From the NCBI GenBank assembly GCA_035487295.1, contig DATHMH010000037.1, forward strand, positions 34,143 to 98,142: a stretch of 64,000 bases of DNA, given 5' to 3'. The notes beneath the pieces are model-generated. The model did no database searches. It was not told the DNA's origin and saw only the letters and a program-made list of their open reading frames with translations. The stretch's first letter is position 1, and every line of letters begins with the position of its first letter. This DNA is from QIAW01 sp035487295 (lineage in GTDB: Bacteria; Acidobacteriota; Terriglobia; Terriglobales; Acidobacteriaceae). The translations under genes were made by a program, and so were the position numbers. Shown in pieces: positions 9,410 through 17,284 of the stretch.

Positions 9410-10222
9410 TCAATAGCCGCTTGCTTTTCTGACATACCAGATAGCAGCAATCAGCACGAAGGCGAGCGCGGCAAAGACGATCTGCCGGTTGCGGGCTTTG
9501 GACTCGGGGTCGCTGGTGAGATAAGGAGCGAGCAGGGCGCCGATCGCGAGTCCCAACACAAGCCCGCCGATGTGTCCGGAGTTATCGATCACAGGAATAC
9601 CGGCGCCAATCGCCAGGTTTATAACAGCGAATAAGACCAGGCTTTTTAAGGTTGCGTTCAGCCGCTCTTTGGGCACCGGAAGTTTTCCGAAGTACAGCGC
9701 GGTGATAAGCGCGCCGGCCACGCCGAAGATTGCTCCTGAAGCCCCGACGCTGACCCACGAGGAATGCAAAGCTACGCTGAGCAGGCTGCCGGAGATTCCC
9801 GTAAACAGATAGGTCAGCAGGAAGGTCAGGCGGCCGAAGATGTTTTCCGCCAGCCTGCCCAGGTTCCAAAGACACCACATGTTGGTAGCAATATGAAGTA
9901 GCCCCCCATGAACGAATGTTGAAGTGAGCAACCTCCAGGGCTGGGTGGTAAGGGTGAGCGGTCCATAGTCCGCGCCCCAAGGTTTAAGCTGGTCAGCAGT
10001 TGGAAGGATGGGAGACACACCGTAGAACGTCATAACAATAAAGACCGCCACATTGATAGCCAGAAGCGTGTTTGTAACGGGAAAGCTTCGGGAAACGGCG
10101 CGCGCGGGTTGCGCCTCTACATTCTGTCCCAAAATCTGCTGGCGGCATTGCGGGCAAAGTGGATGTGGTTCTCCAGGGCCGAAGGAGGATAGAGGACGGT
10201 TGCAGTTCACGCAATTTGGCAT
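9410..10222 (-). CDS. Rhomboid-family intramembrane serine protease with N-terminal zinc ribbon
   Basis: The protein has 270 residues. Residues 4-27 hold two CxxC pairs (CVNC, CPQC), a cytoplasmic zinc-ribbon. Six hydrophobic segments follow. The catalytic serine is S162 in GASGAIFG and the histidine partner is H217 in GHIGG; the HGGLLHIATNMWCLW block matches the rhomboid oxyanion loop and second helix. Rhomboids cut transmembrane proteins within the bilayer; the substrate is not known. The stop codon lies in a small 6-bp hairpin (GCGGCT, 9405-9410, with AGCCGC, 9415-9420). The gene is followed 106 bp later by the aas gene and preceded by sthA, 28 bp upstream, all on the minus strand. Confidence 0.93.
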   Translation of the reverse strand: MPNCVNCNRPLSSFGPGEPHPLCPQCRQQILGQNVEAQPARAVSRSFPVTNTLLAINVAVFIVMTFYGVSPILPTADQLKPWGADYGPLTLTTQPWRLLTSTFVHGGLLHIATNMWCLWNLGRLAENIFGRLTFLLTYLFTGISGSLLSVALHSSWVSVGASGAIFGVAGALITALYFGKLPVPKERLNATLKSLVLFAVINLAIGAGIPVIDNSGHIGGLVLGLAIGALLAPYLTSDPESKARNRQIVFAALAFVLIAAIWYVRKASGY

Positions 10223-10250
10223 TGAATTGTCAGGATACCTTAAACCAGCA

Positions 10251-11639
10251 TCATAGCTTGTTTAATCCATCCAGCGCCGCGACCTTATAGGCCTCAGCCA
10301 GCGTTGGATAATTGAAAACCGTATCGCGGAAGTATTCAATCGTACCGCCAAAGCTCAGCACCGCCTGCCCAATGTGGACGATCTCGGTCGCCTGCTCCCC
10401 AATAGCATGTACGCCCAGCAGCTTGAAAGTCTCCGGATCGAACAGCAGCTTGAGCATGCCCTGGTCGTCGCCCAGCATCTGTCCTTTGGCCAGGTCTTCG
10501 TAGCGGGCGATGCCAACCTCGTAGGGAACTTTATCGTGGGTCAACTGTTCTTCCGTGGGACCGACCATGGAAATTTCTGGAATTGTATAAATGCCATACG
10601 GAAACCGTTCCGTGGATTTATTGAAGGTCTTGCCAAACATGTGGCAGCTCGCCAGCCGGCCCTGCTCCATGGATGTGCTGGCCAGCGAAGGGAAGCCGAT
10701 TACATCTCCGGCGGCATAGATATGCGGCACGCTCGTCTGGTAATGTTCGTTGACCTCCAGCTTGCCCCGGCCATCCACCGCGAGTCCGGCCGCGCTTATG
10801 TTCAACTGGTCGGTATTGGCCTGGCGTCCGATGGCATAGAGCAGCGCTTCGCCGTGAACCGTTTTGCCGCTTTCCAGCTTGGCAAAGACCCGTCCACGGT
10901 CCTCTTCCGATCCCACCTGCACGACTTTTTCTCCCAGGCGAAATGTTGTTCCCTGGCGGCGAAGCTGGAAGCACAGGTTATCGAGAATCTCACGGTCCAC
11001 AAAATCCAGCAGTGTAGGGCGCTGGTCGAGCAGCGTGACTTCAACTCCGAGCGCGGCCAGCATGGAGGAATACTCCAGGCCCACAACACCTGCGCCCACG
11101 ACAATGGCCTCGCGCGGAACATTCTCAAGACAATGCAGCTGGTCAGAATCGATGATGCGCTTGCCGTCCAGGGGGATACTGTCAGTGTGCGCCGGGCGGG
11201 TGCCGCAGGCGATCAACACATTCTGCGCGCGCAGCGCCAGCGGACCCTCTGTGGTTTCGAGTTCAATCGTATGCGGGTCGATAAAGCGCGCGCTGCCTTC
11301 GAACACGGTGATGTGATTACGCCGAAGCTGGTCGCGAATCACCTCGGTTTCGCGCATGACCATGCTGTCAACCCGAACCGTAATGTCCTGGATGGAAATC
11401 TCGTCTTTCAGCTTGTATCCCCGGCCATAAAAGGCGCGCTGGCGCAACCCGCTCAGGTAAAGGATGGCCTCGCGCATGGTCTTGCTGGGAATGGTGCCGG
11501 TGTTGACGCACACCCCGCCCAGCATCTTCTTGCGGTCAATGATGGCAACCTTCCGGCGGAACTTGGCGGCACAGATGGCGCCTTTCTGTCCGGCAGGACC
11601 GGAGCCGATTACTACGAGTTCGTATTCCTGGTTCGGCAT
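10251..11639 (-). CDS. sthA: Soluble pyridine nucleotide transhydrogenase (Si-specific)
   Basis: The protein has 462 residues, the normal length for SthA. It is an FAD flavoprotein of the disulfide reductase superfamily that moves hydride between NADPH and NAD. The FAD site is VVIGSGPAGQKGA at residues 8-20, the second nucleotide site is VVGAGVVGLEYSSM, and the C-terminal dimer domain carries GVHAIGEQATEIVHIGQ. The redox-site region reads GGVCVNTGTIPSK: only one cysteine of the CxxxxC pair is present, with Thr in place of the second. Loss of that pair is the feature that separates SthA from dihydrolipoamide dehydrogenase. Cytoplasmic. It heads a likely minus-strand pair with the rhomboid gene. 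Confidence 0.92.
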   Translation of the reverse strand: MPNQEYELVVIGSGPAGQKGAICAAKFRRKVAIIDRKKMLGGVCVNTGTIPSKTMREAILYLSGLRQRAFYGRGYKLKDEISIQDITVRVDSMVMRETEVIRDQLRRNHITVFEGSARFIDPHTIELETTEGPLALRAQNVLIACGTRPAHTDSIPLDGKRIIDSDQLHCLENVPREAIVVGAGVVGLEYSSMLAALGVEVTLLDQRPTLLDFVDREILDNLCFQLRRQGTTFRLGEKVVQVGSEEDRGRVFAKLESGKTVHGEALLYAIGRQANTDQLNISAAGLAVDGRGKLEVNEHYQTSVPHIYAAGDVIGFPSLASTSMEQGRLASCHMFGKTFNKSTERFPYGIYTIPEISMVGPTEEQLTHDKVPYEVGIARYEDLAKGQMLGDDQGMLKLLFDPETFKLLGVHAIGEQATEIVHIGQAVLSFGGTIEYFRDTVFNYPTLAEAYKVAALDGLNKL

Positions 11640-11674
11640 GTGATTGGGAAGAGACGGAAGTTGAATTGTACCGA

Positions 11675-11815
11675 AAATTTACCGCAGAGACACAGAGGTA
11701 CAGAGATTGGAGGATTTACGATTTACGAAGTGCCAACAAACTCCCGTTTCACCGCAAAGTAGTTGATACCATAGAAAATCGTAAATCGTACTTCGTAAAT
11801 CGTAAATTCCCATAC
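11675..11815. repeat. Inverted arms of GATTTACGA units and a CAGAGACACAGAGG array
   Basis: At 11680-11706 units like CAGAGACA, CAGAGGTA, CAGAGATT repeat with a period of 8 bp. The arm at 11712-11731 (two GATTTACGA-type units plus AGT) matches the reverse complement of 11790-11810 at about 20 of 21 positions, and more units extend to 11776. The array fills the space between the divergent sthA and the LpxH-like gene. The same unit occurs at 5001-5070 and 12717-12745. Confidence 0.82.
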
Positions 11816-11914
11816 CCCGGCGTTACCACAAAAAACGTAATACAAATGGTTCCCATCCAAAAATTTTCTCGGAAAATTCATATTCCCCTAACACGCCTTC
11901 GATGTAATAGGGCT

Positions 11915-12715
11915 ATGCAGGAAGCGTGTTTCGATACCGTCATTCTGTCAGACATTCACCTGGGCTCTGAGACCAGTCGCGCCAGTGACGTGTTGGCCAT
12001 GCTGAAGAGCATTGCATTTAAAAGGCTGGTGCTGCTGGGCGATATCTTCAACGACCTGAATTTCAGCCGGCTGAAAAAAGAGCACTGGCACCTGCTTTCC
12101 TACATCCGCAAGCTTTCCAATCCCAAGCGCAACGTCGAGGTGGTTTGGGTGGAGGGTAATCATGATCAGGGATTGACCGATGTCATGTCGCACCTGGTGG
12201 GGGTTGAAGTCTACCAGGAATATACCTGGGACTACCGCGGCAAGCGCTACCTCGCCATCCACGGACATCAGTTTGACCGCTTCCTGATCAATAACCTGCT
12301 GCTGAGCGGAATCGGCGTCTTTATCTATACACAGGCGCAGCGCCTGCATTTTTGCGAGCAGAAGCTGGCCCGCTTTCTCGACCGCATGAGCACCTCATGG
12401 CTGCGTCTTTCGGATGTAGTCTCTGCCGGGGCCCTGAACCTGGCCCGCCACCGCGGCGCCGACGTGGTCTTTTGCGGGCACACCCACGAAGCCTCAGCCC
12501 GCCAGCACCAGGGCATTCATTATTACAATACTGGCTGTTGGACCAACTCTCAGGCCACATACCTCACCGTGAATGAAGATGGCGTCCAGGTGCATGAATA
12601 TCAACCCGCCCCAAGTGCCACCGATTCCAGCCAGGATTCCGGCTCCAACGAAACGACTGGGACGACTCCCCAGCTCGCAGATTCGCTGCTGGCCGGCGCC
12701 TACGCCAGTCTGTAA
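11915..12715 (+). CDS. LpxH-like calcineurin-fold metallophosphoesterase (UDP-2,3-diacylglucosamine diphosphatase family)
   Basis: The protein has 266 residues from the ATG at 11915, which starts the fold directly: ILSDIHLGS (D13, H15), LLGDIFND, EGNHDQG, a HGHQFD block and FCGHTHEA. These are the five metal-binding motifs of the calcineurin-like phosphoesterases, and the order and the GHQFDRF block match the LpxH-like group that hydrolyses UDP-diacylglucosamine in lipid A synthesis or related head groups. An upstream in-frame extension to 11666 runs through a repeat array and was rejected as the start. The last 35 residues are a Ser/Thr-rich tail. Peripheral inner membrane is likely. Whether the substrate is the lipid A precursor is not settled by sequence alone. 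Confidence 0.85.
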   Translation: MQEACFDTVILSDIHLGSETSRASDVLAMLKSIAFKRLVLLGDIFNDLNFSRLKKEHWHLLSYIRKLSNPKRNVEVVWVEGNHDQGLTDVMSHLVGVEVYQEYTWDYRGKRYLAIHGHQFDRFLINNLLLSGIGVFIYTQAQRLHFCEQKLARFLDRMSTSWLRLSDVVSAGALNLARHRGADVVFCGHTHEASARQHQGIHYYNTGCWTNSQATYLTVNEDGVQVHEYQPAPSATDSSQDSGSNETTGTTPQLADSLLAGAYASL

Positions 12716-12716
12716 A

Positions 12717-12893
12717 TTTTCGATTTACGAAGTAGGATTTACGATTGAGCTACTGGCTTCCAGCTTCCAGCTGTTTTTGGACCTCAAACAATGTAAGCGG
12801 TCTCAATGCTGAAACGCAGCCAGAGAGACGATATAACATCTAAATTCCACGAAAATCAAAAACAGCTAGAAGCTAGGAGCTAGAAGCTGGTTC
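12717..12893. repeat. Inverted arms of 7-bp GCTTCCA/GCTTCTA units
   Basis: After the LpxH-like stop comes a short GATTTACGA array (12719-12746), then units of CTTCCAG at about 12748-12775 ending in CTGTTTTTGG. The partner arm at 12855-12893 (AAAAACAGCTAG, then GAAGCTAG-type units) is the reverse complement in both unit and end. The right arm ends exactly one base before the ATG of the oxidoreductase gene, so it forms that gene's whole 5' leader and no separate Shine-Dalgarno is seen. The same arms, with different loop, recur at 17439-17620. Confidence 0.83.
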
Positions 12894-13895
12894 ATGCAAG
12901 CACTCATCATCACCAAACCCGGCGGCCCAGAGGTGCTGGAGGTCCGCGATGTCCCGGCCCCGCAACCCTCTTCGCACGAAGTCTTGGTGCGCGTGCATGC
13001 CGCCGGCGTCAACCGCGCCGATATCCTGCAGCGCCAGGGACATTATCCTGCGCCAGCGGATGCGCCCCAGCACATCCCCGGCCTGGAGTTTGCCGGCGAG
13101 GTTGCGGCATTAGGCCCCCAGGCAACAGCGTGGCGTCCCGGACAGCGTGTCTTTGGCATCGTTGGCGGCGGAGGCCAGGCGGAATATGTCGTCGCTCATG
13201 AGCGCATGCTGGCCGAAATCCCCGCCAATCTTAGCTGGAGCGAAGCCGCCGCGGTTCCAGAGGTGTTTATCACCGCGCACGATGCTTTGTGGAAGCAGGC
13301 GAATCTGGCTGCTGGCGAAACCGTGCTCATTCACGCCGTCGGCAGCGGAGTTGGATTGGCGGCAGTGCAACTGGCCCGGGCCAGGGCGGCTGTCCCTTAC
13401 GGCGCCTCGCGCACGCAAGAGAAAATTGAGCGTGCGCGCGAGTTCGGGCTTCAGAATGGAATCCGGCTGTCCGAAGACTTAGGACCGCTGAAAGAACAGG
13501 CACGGCAGTGGACCGCCGGACGCGGCTTCGATGTCGTGCTCGATTTAGTGGGAGGCGTTTACGTGCCCGCGAGCATCGACGCGCTGGGGATAAAAGGCCG
13601 GCTGGTACTGCTGGCCAGTATGGGCGGCAGGAAAATAGAGATTGATCTGGGGCAGTTCCTGCACAAGCGGCTGCGCCTTATAGGGTCAACCCTGCGCGCG
13701 CGGCCCCTGGAAGAAAAGATCGCCGCCACCGAGGCATTTTCGGCGGAAGTAGTTCCATTGCTGGCGCAGGGCAGAGTGCGTCCGGTGGTGGATAGCGAAT
13801 TCGATTTTACGGTAAAAGACATCCAGGCGGCTTATAGCCGCCTGGAATCCAATGAAAGTTTTGGGAAGGTAATAATCAAAATCACCGGAAAATGA
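12894..13895 (+). CDS. Zinc-free NAD(P)H:quinone oxidoreductase, PIG3-like (MDR superfamily)
   Basis: The protein has 333 residues. The N-terminal GroES-like part has AAGVNRADILQRQGHYP and PGLEFAGEVAALG; the nucleotide-binding part has VLIHAVGSGVGLAAVQLARA and a GRGFDVVLDLVGG block. These are the signatures of the quinone-oxidoreductase (PIG3/TP53I3, QOR) group of medium-chain dehydrogenases, which reduce quinones with NADPH and lack the catalytic zinc. Most family members carry AxAGGVG at the nucleotide loop; here it is AVGSGVG. Cytoplasmic. The start follows directly on a repeat arm; a single gene. It converges with the minus-strand gene at 13935. Confidence 0.9.
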   Translation: MQALIITKPGGPEVLEVRDVPAPQPSSHEVLVRVHAAGVNRADILQRQGHYPAPADAPQHIPGLEFAGEVAALGPQATAWRPGQRVFGIVGGGGQAEYVVAHERMLAEIPANLSWSEAAAVPEVFITAHDALWKQANLAAGETVLIHAVGSGVGLAAVQLARARAAVPYGASRTQEKIERAREFGLQNGIRLSEDLGPLKEQARQWTAGRGFDVVLDLVGGVYVPASIDALGIKGRLVLLASMGGRKIEIDLGQFLHKRLRLIGSTLRARPLEEKIAATEAFSAEVVPLLAQGRVRPVVDSEFDFTVKDIQAAYSRLESNESFGKVIIKITGK

Positions 13896-13934
13896 GAACG
13901 CAACTTCCTGTTGCATTCTCATCCGGCCTGAACA

Positions 13935-14474
13935 TCAGAGCGCAGCCATGGCGCCAGCCAGGCTGGCGGGCTGCTGGAGCTGGCAGACGGCGGCAACCTG
14001 CTCGCGCAGGTTCTCGTATCCGGCGACCAGATCGCGTGGCTGCAGCTGCATATTGGGGAACATGGCGCGAATATACAGGGTCCCTTCGGCCTGCAGGGCT
14101 AAAATCCTTAAACCGAGCGCAGCGGTCTTGAGCTGCATGCCGGCCTGCACCATTTCGGGCTCGGTAGCGGCGCTGGCCAACTCGCCCAGGCGCATCAGCA
14201 CAGCCGTATTCCAGGCGACACGCTGCACGTACTCCACCGCCGCCAGCATGCGCTTGCGCTGCACGCGGGCAAAGGCCCCGGCGGGAAGATGGCTGCGCAA
14301 GAATGTCTCTTCCGCAGGATCGGTAAGGTTCCGGAAGGCGACGAGGTCAACCGGCTTGGTCAGCCGCTCGAGATCTTCGGAGCTGGCAATGCGGACGTTA
14401 TGCCCGCGCGCCGCTTTGTAGAGCAAAATAGTGCTCAGGGCTGAAAATGTGACTAGCAGAAATAGTAAGTTCAT
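13935..14474 (-). CDS. Unknown protein with one N-terminal membrane helix
   Basis: The protein has 179 residues. Residues 1-20 form a hydrophobic helix (LLFLLVTFSALSTILLYKA) that is probably a membrane anchor because no cleavage site is seen. The rest is alpha-helical and alanine/leucine rich, with blocks such as AVLMRLGELASA and GLRILALQAEGTLYIR. I do not recognise a family. A 7-bp inverted repeat lies 26-46 bp upstream of the start and could be an operator. The gene is alone between a converging oxidoreductase and a minus-strand membrane protein. Confidence 0.7.
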   Translation of the reverse strand: MNLLFLLVTFSALSTILLYKAARGHNVRIASSEDLERLTKPVDLVAFRNLTDPAEETFLRSHLPAGAFARVQRKRMLAAVEYVQRVAWNTAVLMRLGELASAATEPEMVQAGMQLKTAALGLRILALQAEGTLYIRAMFPNMQLQPRDLVAGYENLREQVAAVCQLQQPASLAGAMAAL

Positions 14475-14499
14475 CGCTGTAATAGCTCCCGGAACTTCA

Positions 14500-14520
14500 T
14501 TTCACGAAGCTAACGTGAAA
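14500..14520. promoter_or_regulatory. Inverted repeat TTTCACG-N7-CGTGAAA upstream of the 13935-14474 gene
   Basis: The two 7-bp arms (14500-14506 and 14514-14520) are perfect. The site is centred 36 bp upstream of the minus-strand ATG at 14474, where a repressor or activator could act. No regulator is linked to it. The rest of the gap up to 14719 shows nothing else I can support. Confidence 0.45.
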
Positions 14521-14719
14521 GCTGCTCGTGCGCAACGTACACACAAGCTACCAACACTATGGTGCATCATAACCGCCTACAAATAAAGCAAAATGTGGAT
14601 TGGAAGCGTAGGAGGATTTCTGTTTTGGGACAGGTTCCATTCTGGAATTAAATCTAGTAAAATCAATGATTTAGAGAGGATGATCTATCTTAACAGAGCG
14701 GGAAAAGCTGAGCGACAGA

Positions 14720-15463
14720 TTACCGATGTAACAGCTCCTGCAGTGCGTCATTCCATGCTGCCAACTCAGTTTTGGGTAGGACGCGCAAATCGACCGGGCG
14801 CCAAGCTTTGATGACATAAACAGTCCAGATTAGAAGGCCCAAGTCATACGACGCCGGTTTCAAAAATCGGTAAAACGGAACCTGACTGACTCCGGTATAA
14901 GCTCGCACCGCCACAACCGTAAGTTCGAAAAAGACGAAAGTAGCAAATCCCAATGCGATACCAAAGAGATAGTTTTTCCAGCTCAATCCAAAAAATCTGG
15001 CAAACAAAAAAAGAACCACTAATAATCCGCACTGTACAATTCGCAAGCTACGTTCCAGCGTCAGAAAGCCCTTCGCAAGCCGTTCTACATCCGCTCCCGG
15101 AGTGTTGAGCGCGGTCCAGGATGCGATCAGCACCAAAATAATACTGGTCAGCCAAAATAGAATGGTTCCCATCTTTTGCAGGACCGCATATTCCTTTAAA
15201 AGATTTGCATAGATCTCATAGATTACGGCCATGCCCAATGCCCAGGTGATTAGCTCTCCAAGTAGATAGGAATATAGGTAAAGTGACGACTTTGGTTCCA
15301 AGATTAAATAGAAAATAGTCGTTACCGTAATAACCGTCGTGTAGCTGAAGAAATAAGGCAACTGCCGGTACAACCGGTGCACGAGCATAGTAACGATCAG
15401 GATCGTCTGAAGGACGGAAGGCACGTACCAAAAAGCCGTTTCAAAAATATGACGCACCGTCAT
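14720..15463 (-). CDS. Seven-helix integral membrane protein of unknown function
   Basis: The protein has 247 residues with about seven hydrophobic segments and short loops (for example VPSVLQTILIVTMLVHRLY, YLLGELITWALGMAVIYEIY and YLFGIALGFATFVFFELTVV). It lacks a signal peptide and any enzyme motif. Similar seven-helix proteins occur many times per genome in Terriglobia as far as I remember, but I cannot name a function. Its start codon is directly preceded by a perfect 9-bp hairpin (15464-15500) that contains the only Shine-Dalgarno-like AAGG, so translation may be controlled. Confidence 0.8.
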   Translation of the reverse strand: MTVRHIFETAFWYVPSVLQTILIVTMLVHRLYRQLPYFFSYTTVITVTTIFYLILEPKSSLYLYSYLLGELITWALGMAVIYEIYANLLKEYAVLQKMGTILFWLTSIILVLIASWTALNTPGADVERLAKGFLTLERSLRIVQCGLLVVLFLFARFFGLSWKNYLFGIALGFATFVFFELTVVAVRAYTGVSQVPFYRFLKPASYDLGLLIWTVYVIKAWRPVDLRVLPKTELAAWNDALQELLHR

Positions 15464-15500
15464 GGGCTGCCTTTAGAGTAAAGTACTTAATAGGCAGCCC
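15464..15500 (-). promoter_or_regulatory. Hairpin abutting the start codon of the seven-helix protein
   Basis: On the minus strand the leader reads GGGCTGCCT, a 19-nt loop, AGGCAGCCC and then ATG. The 9-bp stem (15492-15500 with 15464-15472) is perfect. The loop holds the palindrome AAGTACTT. The AAGG at the loop-stem border is the only ribosome-binding candidate and its GG is in the stem, so folding would mask it. It could be a translational switch or a protein-binding site in DNA. Confidence 0.55.
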
Positions 15501-15539
15501 ACAACATAATTCTTTCCCTGACTGGTTCCTGTTTTGGCA

Positions 15540-15719
15540 CTAGATGAAGCAATCGTTAGTTAACTGGCAAGGGGGAGCGCCAGGACCGTCATGATTCACG
15601 TCAGTAATGGGATTTGCCTTAGGGGAAGCCTGCTTGGTCTGCGCTGCTGCTGAAATAGGGCTTGCAATTCCGGCGGTTAGGGCTAAAGTAAGGGCGATGG
15701 CGAACATAATTTTTTTCAT
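15540..15719 (-). CDS. Short secreted peptide (59 residues)
   Basis: The ATG at 15719 follows AAGGAG with an 8-9 nt spacer, which decides the start against a longer frame reaching 15989. Residues 1-26 are a signal peptide (MKKIMFAIALTLALTAG, then SAAAQ). The mature peptide of about 33 residues is KASP/NPITDVNHDGPGAPP followed by a C-terminal segment CQLTNDCFI with two cysteines six residues apart. No family is recognised. The gene is divergent from the gene at 15813 and shares with it a promoter region that holds a copy of the palindrome found upstream of the XRE regulator. Confidence 0.72.
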   Translation of the reverse strand: MKKIMFAIALTLALTAGIASPISAAAQTKQASPKANPITDVNHDGPGAPPCQLTNDCFI

Positions 15720-15793
15720 GGTGAGTTTCTCCTTGTTGAAACCAATTTCACACTGAAAGCGGAAATCCTGGAAAAAACCTGAAAATACTGACG

Positions 15794-15810
15794 ATTCCGG
15801 AATTCGTAAA
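15794..15810. promoter_or_regulatory. Operator-like palindrome ATTCCGGAATTCGTAAA
   Basis: These 17 bases are identical to 17064-17080 upstream of the XRE-type regulator gene. The core ATTCCGGAAT is a perfect palindrome. The site ends 2 bp before the ATG of the plus-strand gene at 15813 and lies about 75-90 bp upstream of the minus-strand peptide gene, so one bound protein could control both. Confidence 0.6.
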
Positions 15811-15812
15811 AA

Positions 15813-16226
15813 ATGCTGAGCCCAACAGAAGACTTTCTTAAGAACACGCTTTCGGTATTCCAGACCATTCTGGAGCGGCTCCAGTACCTGCGCTCCCTGC
15901 GCGGAAGCAAGGAGGGCAAGTATGAGCACTGGGGCCTGAGCCGCACCTACGGCCCTGACGTGGTGCAGAAGATGATTTCCGAAGTGCACTCCTACAATTT
16001 TCTGGAGGCCCTGCGCACTTCGTTGCTGGTCTTATGGGAAGAGGTTCAGGAGTCGGCCCGCGAACAGAACATGGAGCCCATGCAATACCTGGATGTGCTA
16101 GAAAAAGATGGGTCGCTCCTCCCCAAAAACCTGCAAGGCGGATCGGCTAAACACCTGGATTCAGTATTTGCTGCTTTGCGAGAAATTGCTCGAGCTCAAC
16201 GCTCCCCGAATCCCCCAGGCTCATAG
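15813..16226 (+). CDS. Unknown cytoplasmic protein, probable target of the adjacent XRE regulator
   Basis: The protein has 137 residues, mostly alpha-helical and without signal or membrane segments. Visible blocks are FLKNTLSVFQTILERLQYLR, KYEHWGLSRTYG and FLEALRTSLLVLWEEVQE. I do not recognise a family. The last 80 bp overlap the 3' end of the converging XRE gene, which is unusual but both frames look coding. No Shine-Dalgarno precedes the ATG; instead the operator-like palindrome ends 2 bp upstream, so the transcript may be leaderless or start very near the ATG. Confidence 0.65.
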   Translation: MLSPTEDFLKNTLSVFQTILERLQYLRSLRGSKEGKYEHWGLSRTYGPDVVQKMISEVHSYNFLEALRTSLLVLWEEVQESAREQNMEPMQYLDVLEKDGSLLPKNLQGGSAKHLDSVFAALREIARAQRSPNPPGS

Positions 16227-16959
16227 CTACGCCCACCACCTGGCCCAGCACTTCGCCCTCCTGCGGGTGCTTCAAAAGCCGGATCGGCACCGGTGACAGA
16301 GGATGCGGTTGCAGAACCAACTGGCTCCCCACCAGCGAGCACCAGGTGCAAACAAATCCCTCGCGCGTCTCTACAAAATAGATCGGGCGCTCATATTCGC
16401 TGCGCCAGCCGCCCTCCTGAACTTTGTTTCTGCTCTCATCGATCTGCAGGAAAGAGCCGGGCAAAATCAGCGGATACAGCGTCAAATCGTCGGTCCCCAC
16501 GTAGCCATAGGTGTAGTGCGTGCGGGCAAATTTAGAAAGAAAATGCAGCGGCACGGTGCCCCACTTTTCCACCATGCGTCCCATGTTGGTGGTTTTACGC
16601 ATGTCGAAGCCAGGGTCAAAGCGCAACGGCATCTCAACCGTCCGCTTTTCATCGGGGACAGAAAGAATGTGGCTCTTGGGGGGATGAGTCACAGAAATAT
16701 CTTCCGCCAGGTTGCTGAGCGGTATGCCAAAGACCGATAAAATTTCTTCAACGGTTTTCCGGTAGAGCAGCGCCAGGGAATAAACGCGATAAATGCTGGG
16801 CAGCATGCCCTTGGTTTCTATTTCAGAAAGACGGCTGGCAGGGATGGCGTATTCCTGGTTGTTATATTTTTCCGCGATCACGGCGCTGGCAGATTCAACA
16901 TCTTTGAGCGTCAGGCCCAGAGCTTCTCGTATTGCTCGTAGTTGTTGACCGGGTATCAT
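16147..16959 (-). CDS. XRE-type helix-turn-helix transcriptional regulator with C-terminal LexA/S24-like fold
   Basis: The protein has 270 residues. Residues 5-75 are a helix-turn-helix of the Cro/C1 type: QLRAIREALGLTLKDVE, then IPASRLSEIETKGMLPSIYR and a final LYRKTVEEIL. The C-terminal half (about 165-255) has LILPGSFLQID, PIYFVETREGFVCTW and GEVLGQVVGVAMSL, which looks like the beta-rich S24/LexA dimerisation or sensor fold, but the catalytic Ser-Lys pair is not evident. It is therefore probably a ligand-sensing repressor rather than self-cleaving. Its own upstream region carries several copies of a TTCCGG/TTACG palindrome, one identical to a site in front of the neighbouring divergent pair, which suggests autoregulation and control of those genes. 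Confidence 0.85.
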   Translation of the reverse strand: MIPGQQLRAIREALGLTLKDVESASAVIAEKYNNQEYAIPASRLSEIETKGMLPSIYRVYSLALLYRKTVEEILSVFGIPLSNLAEDISVTHPPKSHILSVPDEKRTVEMPLRFDPGFDMRKTTNMGRMVEKWGTVPLHFLSKFARTHYTYGYVGTDDLTLYPLILPGSFLQIDESRNKVQEGGWRSEYERPIYFVETREGFVCTWCSLVGSQLVLQPHPLSPVPIRLLKHPQEGEVLGQVVGVAMSLGDSGSVELEQFLAKQQILNPGV

Positions 16960-16997
16960 GGGCGCGCCACGGAACTGCTTTCAAATCTCGGCCCTAA

Positions 16998-17114
16998 TTA
17001 CGGAAATCGTAACAAGCTTGCGCCCAGGAAGCCAGAAAAGAATGTGAAGTTCGCGGATTCTTAATTCCGGAATTCGTAAATTCGACGTCTCGCATTTCGA
17101 GAAACGGAATTCCG
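16998..17114. promoter_or_regulatory. Cluster of operator-like palindromes upstream of the XRE gene
   Basis: Three sites are seen: TTACG-N5-CGTAA at 16998-17012, ATTCCGGAATTCGTAAA at 17064-17080 (core AATTCCGGAATT is a perfect 12-bp palindrome), and CGGAATTCCG at 17105-17114. A small inverted repeat TCTCG/CGAGA sits between the last two. They lie 40-155 bp upstream of the XRE start at 16959. Confidence 0.6.
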
Positions 17115-17152
17115 GCAATGGGTTTCAGCTTTGAAAAAATATTCGCGCGTCA

Positions 17153-17197
17153 GACAGCAAAACGGCCTGCTATCCGCATCGCGGACAGCAGGCCGTT
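17153..17197 (-). terminator. Rho-independent-type terminator on the minus strand
   Basis: The stem is 17 bp (17181-17197 paired with 17161-17177) around a 3-nt loop, and minus-strand RNA continues with UUUU then GCUG. On the minus strand the one imperfect position is a G-U wobble; on the plus strand it would be an A-C mismatch, so the minus strand is the transcribed one. It lies 88 bp after the stop of the 18-codon gene at 17285. Confidence 0.75.
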
Positions 17198-17284
17198 CGG
17201 TAGACTGTTGGGATTGGCTGAAGACGCTTACCGCGCTCCAAGATCCTAACTACAGGTTGTTCTTACGCTTAAAGCGGGCGCGCC

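Noticed and set aside
10374..11762. Long plus-strand frame of 462 codons opposite sthA
   Set aside because: It mirrors the well-supported SthA gene on the other strand; its protein has no domain and has the composition of an antisense shadow.
14593..14811. 72-codon plus-strand frame
   Set aside because: It overlaps the end of the seven-helix protein gene and has no motif or good start.
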